Assembly: GCA_007571365.1 (NCBI GenBank)
Contig: RKRN01000054.1
Location: forward strand, 1-43,356
From: Candidatus Latescibacterota bacterium
GTDB taxonomy: Bacteria; Latescibacterota; UBA2968; UBA8231
Reading direction: 5' to 3'
DNA length: 43,356 bases
Of this stretch, positions 34,701 to 43,356 are shown in pieces. How positions within the stretch are numbered: position 1 is the first letter of the stretch; each line of letters opens with the position of its first letter. The notes under the pieces are model-generated. The model saw only the letters and a list, made by a program, of their open reading frames with translations, was not told where the DNA came from and did no database searches. A program made the translations under genes and the position numbers.

Positions 34701-35176
34701 ACCTTGCTCCCCAATGTGTTGATAGCATTGCGAATTTTTGCATAATGGTGGAAGAAAGCCAGCCGTCCGAAGGAACGGATCTGCCCTGCCCCTTGCATGA
34801 TGGCATTGTCGGGCAGCGCGTCTAGTTCGCTGGGCAACCATTCCCATATATGCGGATAGGCGTTCTTGTTGCGCCGGTATCCAGCCAACTCCTCGGGCTG
34901 GACCCGCCCATCAATCTTCTGTGAAATGGTAAGGTCAATGAGTCTGTCCAACTCGTCAGGTGCCTCCCCGCTCAGAGACTCATTGCGGATGTCAGTATCG
35001 AACCATAGGTACTCCATGACGGGTAAACCCGCTACTCTGTACTTCTCGTAGAACATCCGCCGTAGTCGCCGCAGTACTTCCTTTCCCGTACCACCCAAGC
35101 CAATCAAAAGCGTGGGACGGATATTGATCGTTTGGTTTTCTTTTTTTGCTTGAGCTAGAGTACCAACCGTAGGCAT
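31724..35176 (-). CDS. large tubulin-superfamily (Tubulin_2-like) GTPase
   Basis: A 1150-residue protein. Residues 22-33 (LLIGLGGTGKEV) give the Rossmann-type start, and SSLGGGTGSGCF with GGGTGSG at residues 191-197 is the tubulin/FtsZ nucleotide-binding signature. The closest named family from memory is Tubulin_2 (tubulin-like bacterial and archaeal proteins). About 600 residues after the GTPase core are helical and include coiled-coil-like stretches. AAGGAG lies 6 bases before the ATG at 35174-35176. FtsZ is about 380 residues and TubZ about 400-480, so most of this protein is extra. Filament formation is inferred. Its stop overlaps the Hsp70-like start, showing tight coupling. Confidence 0.88.
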   Translation of the reverse strand: MPTVGTLAQAKKENQTINIRPTLLIGLGGTGKEVLRRLRRMFYEKYRVAGLPVMEYLWFDTDIRNESLSGEAPDELDRLIDLTISQKIDGRVQPEELAGYRRNKNAYPHIWEWLPSELDALPDNAIMQGAGQIRSFGRLAFFHHYAKIRNAINTLGSKVIAQEASENMHRHYPDYAVDTSTLEIITVSSLGGGTGSGCFIDVGFLCRVLFSASTRTAFLVTPTVFDGVVGSTGVEAVHANGFAALKELEYFMQPRFIATTDEETSEYSEHEFNWDGTPRKVEAPPFSTVYMLDKENRARERIDEFTDTFQMIAEFLLLDFDKTGFADQKRSVRSNMEQYLQNTAIYRSGNYVQYFPCRYASFGLSQIELNQPRLANAAANRCAQYLVELIMAKDNRIPQGYDDADVKPRMEQMGLTKELFLQRCLVKPGKDFTLIDEVVNELIEPAFNKLRDDLYAAPAVEDQKILDRQVEQTRQQVSELVRQVRERVGERLLQQGTRKGDGVTQILENIGENRPMLEGRVEDECLKLLCDPLEFGPKFMVEWLKIAVPALERVKEELQAMENRHIEAPEAPLIKIEFSDEYNKYEARLRAARQEMPFAFLTKRIAINYYEERKRKSFDQNAQLITRDLVQQVEGVRDELKQWITARYEQEAARRLLNPNSGRHEQEKGLLDNMIGFVGQQTEVRGADGELKVELSGLLDKVDKFREHLQEMANRFEGFYSSYSKRMPSVRNLDLMPELNYREEIETYLRDKKGRTGASFNEVLQGVLETYFRSEEARPLFAEYATREGNEIDTIRDCTRIIFNRSANRDNIPHAWGEVEDSLSEFAFALFKEFYADRNAVQEVQNQNHDEKEEIRKRSGLAEPRMSESTPRLPGMDPHIQITIGLPPGENRWETPIEQNVRDPQVAYHAPDSVIFVSQWMAFPLFAIDNLRQLHEAYEKNLRVPQNVFRRYTTKDYIKYPEILPPKNDHEAQMLVDALQPLIGGILLGVVTYEDRGFYRTYRAQGRRHEDYYGLNFEAARQTLARGQEIRFRLRQEVQNIQDSWQLNGNNPAFEQYLALQSHLVEYVYPATKVVIHGESVEADGLFHNLLGKAFDENFNDVRERLDINDNELSDRIERYLQDKDSFAKPLGYRDPHCKDDIYVMDGVNA

Positions 35177-35263
35177 AGTGTTCTCCTTCTTTGCTCCAAC
35201 TAGTATTAGATGTAGTCTGAAAATCTTCGGCTGCGCTCGGTCGAAGCCCTCGGCTGTTGTTGC

Positions 35264-36316
35264 TCACTCTGAATTTTCGACAGCCGCCGGCCGGGAGATA
35301 AGTCGTACTATCACCACGACAAAAATTAGGAACACCAGCCCAGCGATAAAGATTCGCCATTCAACTTGCGAACCCGACACCCAGCCCATGAAAAAGTCAA
35401 AGAGGCCGCTCAATACAAAGGAGGCGATCACCGCAAAGCCCACCCACGATACGAGAGCGGATATGCCAAAAGCCTCGGCCGGGTGCTTGTCTCGGTTCTT
35501 GATGAGCCCGTTAAAGAGTATGTAGGCCGAAAAGAGATAGACGATTACAGAAAACACCAAAGTCCAGACTATGCGCCCAATCTCCACATAGCGAAAGGTG
35601 CCCTTCGATCTGGTTTCCGGTGGCGGGACCCCTACCCGGACAGGTTCAAATTGGTCCGAAGGGAGACCCAGCAGCGGTCTGGCTTCATCAATTGAGACCG
35701 CAAAATTGAGATTCTGCCCCTCGTCGCGGCTAGAGCTTAGATTAAAACTTACCACGCCAATGACCTCCCCGTTCTGATCGAATAAAGGCCCGCCGCTATT
35801 GCCCGGCGATACGGCGGCATCCGTCTGAATCACTCTGAGGCCCTCCGGGGTAGTGCGAACCTCGGAGATAATTCCTTCGGTGACCGAGTACTCTAGCCCC
35901 AACGGGTTGCCTATTGCCACGACGGGATCGCCCGAGCTTATATACTCGCCTGACCCAAGCCTAGACTGCTGTAAGTATTGGCCGTGCGGATCGACGTTTA
36001 TCACTGCCAGATCCTTGAGTTCGTCTTGGGCGACAACGCCCGTAATCGGCATCCAAGTTCCGTTGAACGGCTTGGCCCATCCTTGTTTGATGCCCTGGAT
36101 TACGTGGTGCGCCGTGAGAATTTGGCCACTTGATTTGACGATGATTCCGCTCCCAACACCCTCTCCCTCATTGGTAGAAACCTTGAGGAATACTACGCTC
36201 CCCTTCTCTTCCTTGGCAATCTGCTGGGTAAAGGTGGAGCCACTTTGTCCCGACTTGCTGCTACATCCTATCCAACCGATAACCAGTATGAATCCGAGCG
36301 CGACGTACTGTTTCAT
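35264..36316 (-). CDS. lipoprotein trypsin-like serine protease with C-terminal membrane helices
   Basis: A 350-residue protein. The signal ends in a lipobox (VIGWIGC, Cys18). The S1/HtrA-type protease domain has His71 in LTAHHVI, Asp102 in KDLAVI and Ser174 in SPGNSGGPL, so the triad is intact. From residue 250 onward there are three hydrophobic helices (ending VEWRIFIAGLVFLIFVVVIV). A lipoprotein that also has several C-terminal membrane helices is unusual; the protease domain should lie in the periplasm, held close to the inner membrane. There is no PDZ domain. GGAGG precedes the ATG at 36314-36316, which is 15 bases after the VWA gene stop. Cleavage of a partner or an invader protein is possible but unproven. 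Confidence 0.87.
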   Translation of the reverse strand: MKQYVALGFILVIGWIGCSSKSGQSGSTFTQQIAKEEKGSVVFLKVSTNEGEGVGSGIIVKSSGQILTAHHVIQGIKQGWAKPFNGTWMPITGVVAQDELKDLAVINVDPHGQYLQQSRLGSGEYISSGDPVVAIGNPLGLEYSVTEGIISEVRTTPEGLRVIQTDAAVSPGNSGGPLFDQNGEVIGVVSFNLSSSRDEGQNLNFAVSIDEARPLLGLPSDQFEPVRVGVPPPETRSKGTFRYVEIGRIVWTLVFSVIVYLFSAYILFNGLIKNRDKHPAEAFGISALVSWVGFAVIASFVLSGLFDFFMGWVSGSQVEWRIFIAGLVFLIFVVVIVRLISRPAAVENSE

Positions 36317-36331
36317 CTTGCCTCCATCGTG

Positions 36332-37945
36332 TTATTTGAGGCGTTCCAGTTCAAATTCATTGCCCTTGTGGTTGAAAACCCATTTTTCATCTTTCTCAAA
36401 AGCCACCCCCTCCTTATCGACCGGATCGTCCATCTGATTTCTTAGTTCAGCCCCTTCTTCTGGCAGTAAGCGATACTTGCACAGGCTGTCTCTCCGCAAG
36501 CATCCCAAAACGATATTATCTCCGCTTTGGTTTCTGTACCCTAGTTCCTTTTTACCGCCGAAGGGGCGCATCCGGCAAGTGGTTCTGTTTTTCTCGGATT
36601 TGTGTCTGACACTTTCCAGCCGATAAACGAGCCTCCTAAAATAAACCATTCCCCCGGCAGCTACCACAGCGATGGGTAGCAAGACTACCGCGACCCAAGC
36701 CCGCCACAGATAGAGAGGGGAACGGACTTGCAACCTGCCTCTTATGGCTCCCCCCTTGGGCACCACTTCCAAACCCTCTCGGTCCCGGTGCAGGAAGTGT
36801 ATCAGGTCGTCTGGCGTATAGATACGCTCGACCTCTTGGGGGTTGTCGGTGAAGTACTTTGCCTGATAAGTCGGAGTCATGCGAAACGATCCAGGCGGTA
36901 TTTCCAAGACAACCCTAGACATATATTGCACCGGAATCGGGCTGATACGCGCCATATCAAGCTGGTCGAAAAAACCAATCTCGTTGGGCTGGAAAGGGCC
37001 TAGGCGGATCCGACACGAATAGTGGTATTTGTTCTGGGTATTGTGCTCCAGCTTCTCTTCGAGCCGGGGTGGGGTAACTCGTCCCCTTCCGCCAACTCGA
37101 CCCCAGTATCGCAGATCTTCGGACTGCATGGGATCGATCCTAGGCTGGCTCACCTTCAACCGCACCGGATTACCATGCTCATCCGTCGGCTCGATATTCA
37201 GGTAGCTCAATTGCGACTCTAAGGTAAAGGAGAAATGGACCGACTCGGATTCGTCCATGCCGATGGTGCTCGGCTGGTCCGAATATGCCCTGCGTTTGCG
37301 ATGTAGGACAATGCGGTGGTCTAGCGGCTTCATCAACATCGGTTCCAAGCCGCTAGCCTTGAGTTGGGAGATGAGTTTGCCAAATCTAGTGCGCTGATCT
37401 TCTTCTGTGAGATAGGCATACAGGACCGCCCCACGCGGACCTTGGTGGTACGTCTTGTCGGGGTGATTGAACAACCGCCCGTCAAAGGGCAGACTCAGCG
37501 GCACGGCATATAGTACTTGTACCACATCCTCGGCAAAACGTGTATAGAGCCCCCGAACATCCTCTTCATTGGTGGTCGCTTGGACATTATCGGTAAGCAA
37601 AAAAGTAATAGGTGCCCATCCAAGCCCTTCTTCAAAAGCCCTGAGCAAATTGGTATAGCTACCCCATTGTGTGCCTTGGGTCTCCTCGATCCACGCTAGC
37701 GAATCGGGGTGTTGGGATACAAAAAATAACGTGCCCACCTCTAGTTGCTGGGCTTGGCAGGCTCTTTCCAGCGCGGTCAGCAGTTTCTGTAGCTCACCTG
37801 TTTGCTGGAAGCCCTCCATTGAACCAGAGCCATCGACCAAGATGCTGACATCGGTACCAGCGGCGGTACTAGGGGCACTAAAACCTAGGCAACACAGCAG
37901 AGCAACATACCAGAACCGCTGGTTTTCAAATGGCCAATAGGTCAT
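36332..37945 (-). CDS. VWA-domain membrane protein
   Basis: A 537-residue protein with an N-terminal signal sequence or anchor (WYVALLCCLGFSAPSTAA) followed immediately by a von Willebrand A domain: SILVDGSGSMEGF gives the metal-ion site DxSxS with Asp38, Ser40 and Ser42, and ITFLLTDN is the next conserved strand. A middle beta-rich region follows. A transmembrane helix (AWVAVVLLPIAVVAAGGMVYF) at about residues 425-447 leads to a 90-residue C-terminal domain, presumably cytoplasmic. The ATG at 37943-37945 is preferred to an upstream GTG at 37972. It overlaps the zinc-ribbon gene by 20 bases and is followed 15 bases later by the protease gene. VWA domains mediate protein contacts; here it could be the periplasmic scaffold of the system. 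Confidence 0.87.
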   Translation of the reverse strand: MTYWPFENQRFWYVALLCCLGFSAPSTAAGTDVSILVDGSGSMEGFQQTGELQKLLTALERACQAQQLEVGTLFFVSQHPDSLAWIEETQGTQWGSYTNLLRAFEEGLGWAPITFLLTDNVQATTNEEDVRGLYTRFAEDVVQVLYAVPLSLPFDGRLFNHPDKTYHQGPRGAVLYAYLTEEDQRTRFGKLISQLKASGLEPMLMKPLDHRIVLHRKRRAYSDQPSTIGMDESESVHFSFTLESQLSYLNIEPTDEHGNPVRLKVSQPRIDPMQSEDLRYWGRVGGRGRVTPPRLEEKLEHNTQNKYHYSCRIRLGPFQPNEIGFFDQLDMARISPIPVQYMSRVVLEIPPGSFRMTPTYQAKYFTDNPQEVERIYTPDDLIHFLHRDREGLEVVPKGGAIRGRLQVRSPLYLWRAWVAVVLLPIAVVAAGGMVYFRRLVYRLESVRHKSEKNRTTCRMRPFGGKKELGYRNQSGDNIVLGCLRRDSLCKYRLLPEEGAELRNQMDDPVDKEGVAFEKDEKWVFNHKGNEFELERLK

Positions 37946-39182
37946 AGCGATATAGATGGTACTTACGATCACGGGTCAGCACATACACGTACTTGCCGAA
38001 ACCCGCTGGCGGCGCAACTGGCTCTTCGCCTAAAGGCCAGCCGCGCCAGAAAAGTTCGCTTCCCCGTTCATCAAGACGGGAAAGACAAAATACTGTATTA
38101 GCTCCCATTCCTCTTTGGAAGTTGGCGACCAAGCCGCCCAAGCCTTTGGCCTGCTCAATGTGCCTCATAGAATGTCCGGGACTACACTCCAATTTGGACG
38201 TAACTTGCCGATTCAATGGATCGAACAACAGCATAGAATTAGACCCTATCGCCGTATAGCAATAGCCGGACTCGAGCCGCAATACCTGTAGGGCCTCTAC
38301 CTCTACCTCGGTTTGGAGAATTTCTTTTAGCACCTGTTGGCCGACTAACTGTAGGGCACACAAGCCCCCTTCTTGAGCCAATAGCCATATTGACGGATCC
38401 GCGCCGCGCATCACGCCCGCCGAAGCGACTAATGGGCCGCTGCACGTATCCGCAGACGAGACTTTCTTGCCCTGTTCCAAATCCAAGAAAGTAACTCTGT
38501 TTTCCTCTTCTATTAAGCCCAGATAGGCATCGCTTCCCCGAACTGGGATCATCTCTTGGATAGGCCGCGAATTTTTGTCTAGCTCTTGCTTTTGCAATGC
38601 GTCGAAAATGCGTTTCTCTTTTTTCCAATATCGATCGCAACTTAATTCATCTACCTTATATAGATGAATAGTCAACGCCTCTTGGTTGAGTAGGAAAAGT
38701 CGATCCCGGCCTAAGGCCATGATCTCGATGCGCTCACATTCCACGGCAACCTGCTTCCACAGAGCAGCTTGAAGCATATCGTAATTCAACAACGCAGCAG
38801 TCGGAAATACCTGAAGCGTCCCCGCTTCAGTGAGCGCGTAAATCCACCAACGGTCAAAATCCACATGACGCAAGGAAGTCCCATTGAGTCGAGGCAACTC
38901 GCTTGGCTCGTTCTCTATGTAGGTACTCATTGCTCCGCTGGATTTATTCACTAATAAAGGCTGACCGAATACATTAAAGAGGTCATCGACTTGCTCCATA
39001 GTGACCGGCAGACTCTCGACCGCACTGTCTTTACTCTCTCCGAGCGGTATGTCGGCCATGCAATCGACAGGCTTGCTCTCGACCGCACCGCCGCAAACGG
39101 CGCAAAAATTAGCGAGCGCATGATGCTCGCGGTCATCCTTAGAGCAAATCCAAGCGTTCTTATCCCAATTCCAGTCTTGCAT
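37926..39182 (-). CDS. zinc-finger protein with predicted beta-propeller
   Basis: A 418-residue cytoplasmic protein. It begins with a small zinc finger (Cys13, His20 or His21, Cys27 and Cys30 in WICSKDDREHHALANFCAVC). From residue 60 on, repeated four-strand-like units (for example SLRHVDFDRWWIYALTEAG, DRLFLLNQEALTIHLYKVD, KYVYVLTRDRKYHLYRYDL) look like a PQQ/WD-type propeller. No enzymatic motif is seen. The ATG at 39180-39182 shares bases with the stop of the debranching gene (TAATG), so this first island gene may be translated by ribosomes coming off the host gene. It overlaps the VWA gene by 20 bases. Confidence 0.8.
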   Translation of the reverse strand: MQDWNWDKNAWICSKDDREHHALANFCAVCGGAVESKPVDCMADIPLGESKDSAVESLPVTMEQVDDLFNVFGQPLLVNKSSGAMSTYIENEPSELPRLNGTSLRHVDFDRWWIYALTEAGTLQVFPTAALLNYDMLQAALWKQVAVECERIEIMALGRDRLFLLNQEALTIHLYKVDELSCDRYWKKEKRIFDALQKQELDKNSRPIQEMIPVRGSDAYLGLIEEENRVTFLDLEQGKKVSSADTCSGPLVASAGVMRGADPSIWLLAQEGGLCALQLVGQQVLKEILQTEVEVEALQVLRLESGYCYTAIGSNSMLLFDPLNRQVTSKLECSPGHSMRHIEQAKGLGGLVANFQRGMGANTVFCLSRLDERGSELFWRGWPLGEEPVAPPAGFGKYVYVLTRDRKYHLYRYDLLAI

Positions 39183-41183
39183 TATTTGTCGCAATCTCTA
39201 ATCAACTTAGCCCTTATTTTAATCTCGCGTACTTTCCACACATCCTCAACTCCGGCCCGCAACAGCTCGGCCACGCTCCACGCTTGGGCGATGCAGCCGT
39301 GCGGCGCAAAAGGCCACTCGGCGTCAAATATCTCCGAGACGGTCCCCAAACCCGCCTCGTTCAGGTGCGCGGCAAAACCGTTGAGCAGGGCGCGAGCGCG
39401 CTGGCGGCCGGCGCGGCCGTGGCACCGGCAGAGGGCGGTAATGTACGGGCCGATGAGCCAGCCCCACACCGTGCCTTGGTGATACGCGCTGTCGCGCTCC
39501 CATGGGCTGCCCGCATAGCGGGCGCAGTACGCCGGATCGCTCGGTGCGAGGCTGCGCAGGCCGCGTGGGGTCAGCAAGTGTTCGTCAAGCACGGCTAAAA
39601 TTCGCCGCGCTCGCTCGCCCTCAACCAGCGGGAAGGGCAGTGAAAGCGCGAAAACTTGGTTGGGGCGGATGGCCCAATCTGGCCCCTCGGGCGCGACCAC
39701 ATCGCAGAGATACCCCCGCTCTTCGCACCAAAACAGGCGGTCAAAGGCCGCACGCACCGCCGTGGCGCGTTGGCCGTAATCGGCGCACAGACCAAACACC
39801 TCGGCCAAGTGCTGCAAAATTTTGAGCGCATTGTACCAGAGCGCATTGACCTCCACCGGCTTGCCCCGGCGCGGCGTGACCACCCAATCGCCAACTTTGG
39901 CGTCCATCCACGTCAGTTGCACCCCCGGCTCGCCGGCCGCCAGCAGCCCGTCGGCATCCACCCGGATCTGATAGCGCGTACCGCGTATGTGCCAAGCCGC
40001 TAGGTCCTCCAGCGTCGGCCACAGCGCCCGGGCAAACTCGTAGTCTTGGGTGTATTGCACATATTTGTAAAGCGCGACAAAAAACCACAAGGTCGCGTCA
40101 ACCGCGTGGTATTCCGGGTTCGCTCCGGCGTCGGGGAAGCGGTTGGGTATCATGCCCTCGCTGGTGTGCTCGGCAAACGCCGCGAAGATGCCGCGCGCTT
40201 CGGCAAAGCGCCCGGTGACCAAGCACAGGCCGGGCAAGGCGATCATGGTGTCGCGGCCCCAATCTGTGAACCAGTGATAGCCCGCGACCAAGGTGTGCAG
40301 CCCGTCGCCGCGCCGCACCACAAACTGATGAGCCGCCCGCGCCAGCGCCCGCAGCAACGGATCGGCAGCCCAAGGAGTACTCGCCGCCGCCTGCTGGCGC
40401 CGGTCGATTTCGGCGGTTAGGAGCGCGAGGGGGTCGCGGCCGGTGGGCAGTTCAGTGGCCGCCAAGACGCCAACGGTGGTGCCGGGCGCAAGCCGCAGCC
40501 GCAGGTAGCCGGGCGTGAACAGATCTTCGCTGTGGTCGAGGCCGCGCTCTTTTTCGTGCGGGTATTGGAAGTGGTAGTACCAGTCCGGGGCCGCCTGCCA
40601 ACACGCGCCCGGTGCGCGGAGGTGGATGGCCGGCTGATTTGGATAGGGCCGATAGGAAAGCGCGTCGTCGGCCCACGCCCCACTGCGGGCGACTTGCTCG
40701 TTGGCCTGCATCAAGTGGTGATAGTCCCGCCCCGCCAAAAAGGGGCGCAATTCCAAATAAAGCGGGCCGGGTGCTTGCACGAGTTCATACGCGATGACCA
40801 AGGCGTGCTCTCCCGCGAGCAGGGCCAGCCGCTTGCGCAGCATCCACCCATCCCCCTCGTACGTCCACGTCGGCACCGGTTCGAGCGCAAACGAGCTCAG
40901 GAATTGGTAACCTTGGGGGTGAATAGCCCCGGGAAACATGCTGCAACTAAGCTCGACGCGGCCGGTGGGCATAACCAACGTCTCGTCGAGCCGCGAGAGT
41001 AACACCACCCGCCCCACCGGCGGACGGGTCGCCACGACCAACAGGCCGTGGTAGCGCCGAGTGTGCGCCCCGCTCACCGTGGAGGAGGCCCAGCCACCCA
41101 AGCCATTCGTCTCTAGCCACTCGTTGCTTAAAGACAGTGAAAAAGTATCGGTCGGCACGTATTTAGAGAATGGCGACAAACTA

Positions 41184-41197
<14 letters not shown>
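39182..41197 (-). CDS. amylo-alpha-1,6-glucosidase (glycogen-debranching type)
   Basis: A 671-residue enzyme with the GDE N-terminal beta domain ([20 protein letters not shown] and [10 protein letters not shown]) and the C-terminal alpha/alpha-toroid with [14 protein letters not shown] and [12 protein letters not shown]. It hydrolyses alpha-1,6 branches of glycogen-like glucans in the cytoplasm. Its last 18 residues (from Trp after GVEDV) differ from the copy at 24831, which ends GVEDVGE, so the C-terminus was altered by the island insertion, probably without harm. The start is uncertain: TTG at 41197 overlaps the upstream gene by 14 bases, and GTG at 41158 is an alternative. It is probably cotranscribed with acetyl-CoA synthetase. 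Confidence 0.93.
39239..39654 (+). repeat. right direct repeat bounding the island
   Basis: This is the part of the intact debranching gene that is copied at 24840-25087 in the same orientation. It contains the 165 bases that the left copy has lost. Confidence 0.9.
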
Positions 41198-43139
<1,942 letters not shown>

Positions 43140-43268
43140 CTGAGCTAACTCCTCATTGGGGTGGAAATGGGCCATCAATAGCGCAAACTAATAAGGCAGC
43201 CGCCTATTCGCCAAACCTCTCCTGTGATCAGCGTGGTAGGAGTAGAAGGCGATTCGCCGGCCATAACT
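43140..43268. other. short intergenic region upstream of acs
   Basis: This stretch should hold the acs promoter. Two short GC-rich inverted segments of the type ggcgaat/attcgcc occur near 43207 and 43250. No clear -35/-10 pair was picked out. Confidence 0.3.
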
Positions 43269-43356
43269 CTACTTGCCGCCAGCCACCGGCGGCAAGGGCC
43301 ACTCGTCGCCATCGACGTAGATGCACTGCCCGGTGGCCGGTGCGGCGAGAAACACG
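43269..43356 (-). CDS. short-chain dehydrogenase, C-terminal end only (truncated by window)
   Basis: The last 28 residues of a gene that continues beyond the window read VFLAAPATGQCIYVDGDEWP and end with AGGK and a TAG stop. The FLA-(S/A)-P...TGQ...VDG pattern is the usual C-terminus of classical short-chain dehydrogenases/reductases. The start, cofactor motif and active site are outside the window. Confidence 0.65.
   Translation of the reverse strand, partial: VFLAAPATGQCIYVDGDEWPLPPVAGGK

Larger units (their letters stand above)
25088..39238 (-). mobile_element. 14.15-kb genomic island with tubulin/Hsp70/motor operon
   Basis: The segment is bounded by direct copies of the debranching-gene 3' end. 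Inside are eight genes on one strand, tightly spaced and clearly less GC-rich than both flanks. Nothing resembling an integrase, transposase or tRNA attachment site was found inside, so the way it arrived is unknown. The right junction replaces the last codons of the debranching enzyme, and the left copy keeps the likely ancestral 3' end; both facts fit insertion with duplication of about 400 bases of target rather than old tandem duplication. Confidence 0.7.

Noticed and set aside
25088..39238. prophage or integrative conjugative element
   Set aside because: There are no phage structural, integrase, relaxase or conjugation genes; the only mobile feature is the flanking target duplication.

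Overview
This window looks like a Gram-negative bacterium from a poorly cultured lineage of the FCB type (Latescibacterota- or Poribacteria-like is my best guess; no marker gene is present to prove it). The clues are a TonB-dependent receptor, lipoproteins, a secreted protein ending in a YPNPFN-type (FlgD/T9SS-like) C-terminal domain, a phytanoyl-CoA dioxygenase, Gfo/Idh oxidoreductases and generally GC-rich coding sequence. Two stretches are visibly more AT-rich than the rest and look acquired: 3286-5091 and 25088-39238.

Left part (1-15150): an AAA-type ATPase; an acetamidase/formamidase plus phytanoyl-CoA dioxygenase pair; a cytosine-5 DNA methyltransferase followed by a frameshifted short gene that may be its ruined restriction enzyme; two NAD-dependent epimerase-like genes and a Gfo/Idh oxidoreductase; a NYN-domain protein; a ribose-type sugar ABC importer (binding lipoprotein, double ATPase, permease) divergent from a secreted aldose 1-epimerase; a signal-less BtuF-like cobalamin-binding protein; and an AbrB/PIN toxin-antitoxin pair with a frameshifted toxin.

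Middle part (15397-23535): one minus-strand vitamin B12 acquisition operon. It has a sigma70-like promoter (23507-23535), a cobalamin riboswitch (23306-23490), an intrinsic terminator (23207-23243), then a BtuB-like TonB receptor, a secreted beta-propeller that may be a BtuG-like B12 scavenger, a PduO-type adenosyltransferase, and BtuF, BtuC and BtuD.

Right part (23785-43356): an Rpn-type nuclease gene with an in-frame 12-bp tandem repeat, then a 14.15-kb island (25088-39238) bounded by direct copies of the 3' end of a glycogen-debranching gene. The right copy belongs to the intact gene, whose last codons were replaced; the left copy is a broken remnant that keeps what looks like the original stop. 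The island carries eight minus-strand genes in operon-like order: zinc-ribbon/propeller protein, VWA membrane protein, lipoprotein trypsin-like protease with C-terminal membrane helices, a large tubulin-superfamily GTPase, a zinc-ribbon Hsp70/actin-fold ATPase, a coiled-coil protein with a GrpE-like C-terminal head, a MotA/ExbB/ZorA-like channel protein with a long coiled-coil tail, and a MotB/ZorB-like OmpA protein. This is the most interesting content: it combines a cytoskeletal GTPase, a private chaperone pair, an ion-driven motor pair and two periplasmic sensor/effector proteins, suggesting an envelope-spanning machine. Its function (membrane remodelling or defence) is inference. Upstream of the debranching gene lie acetyl-CoA synthetase and, at the edge, the C-terminus of a short-chain dehydrogenase.
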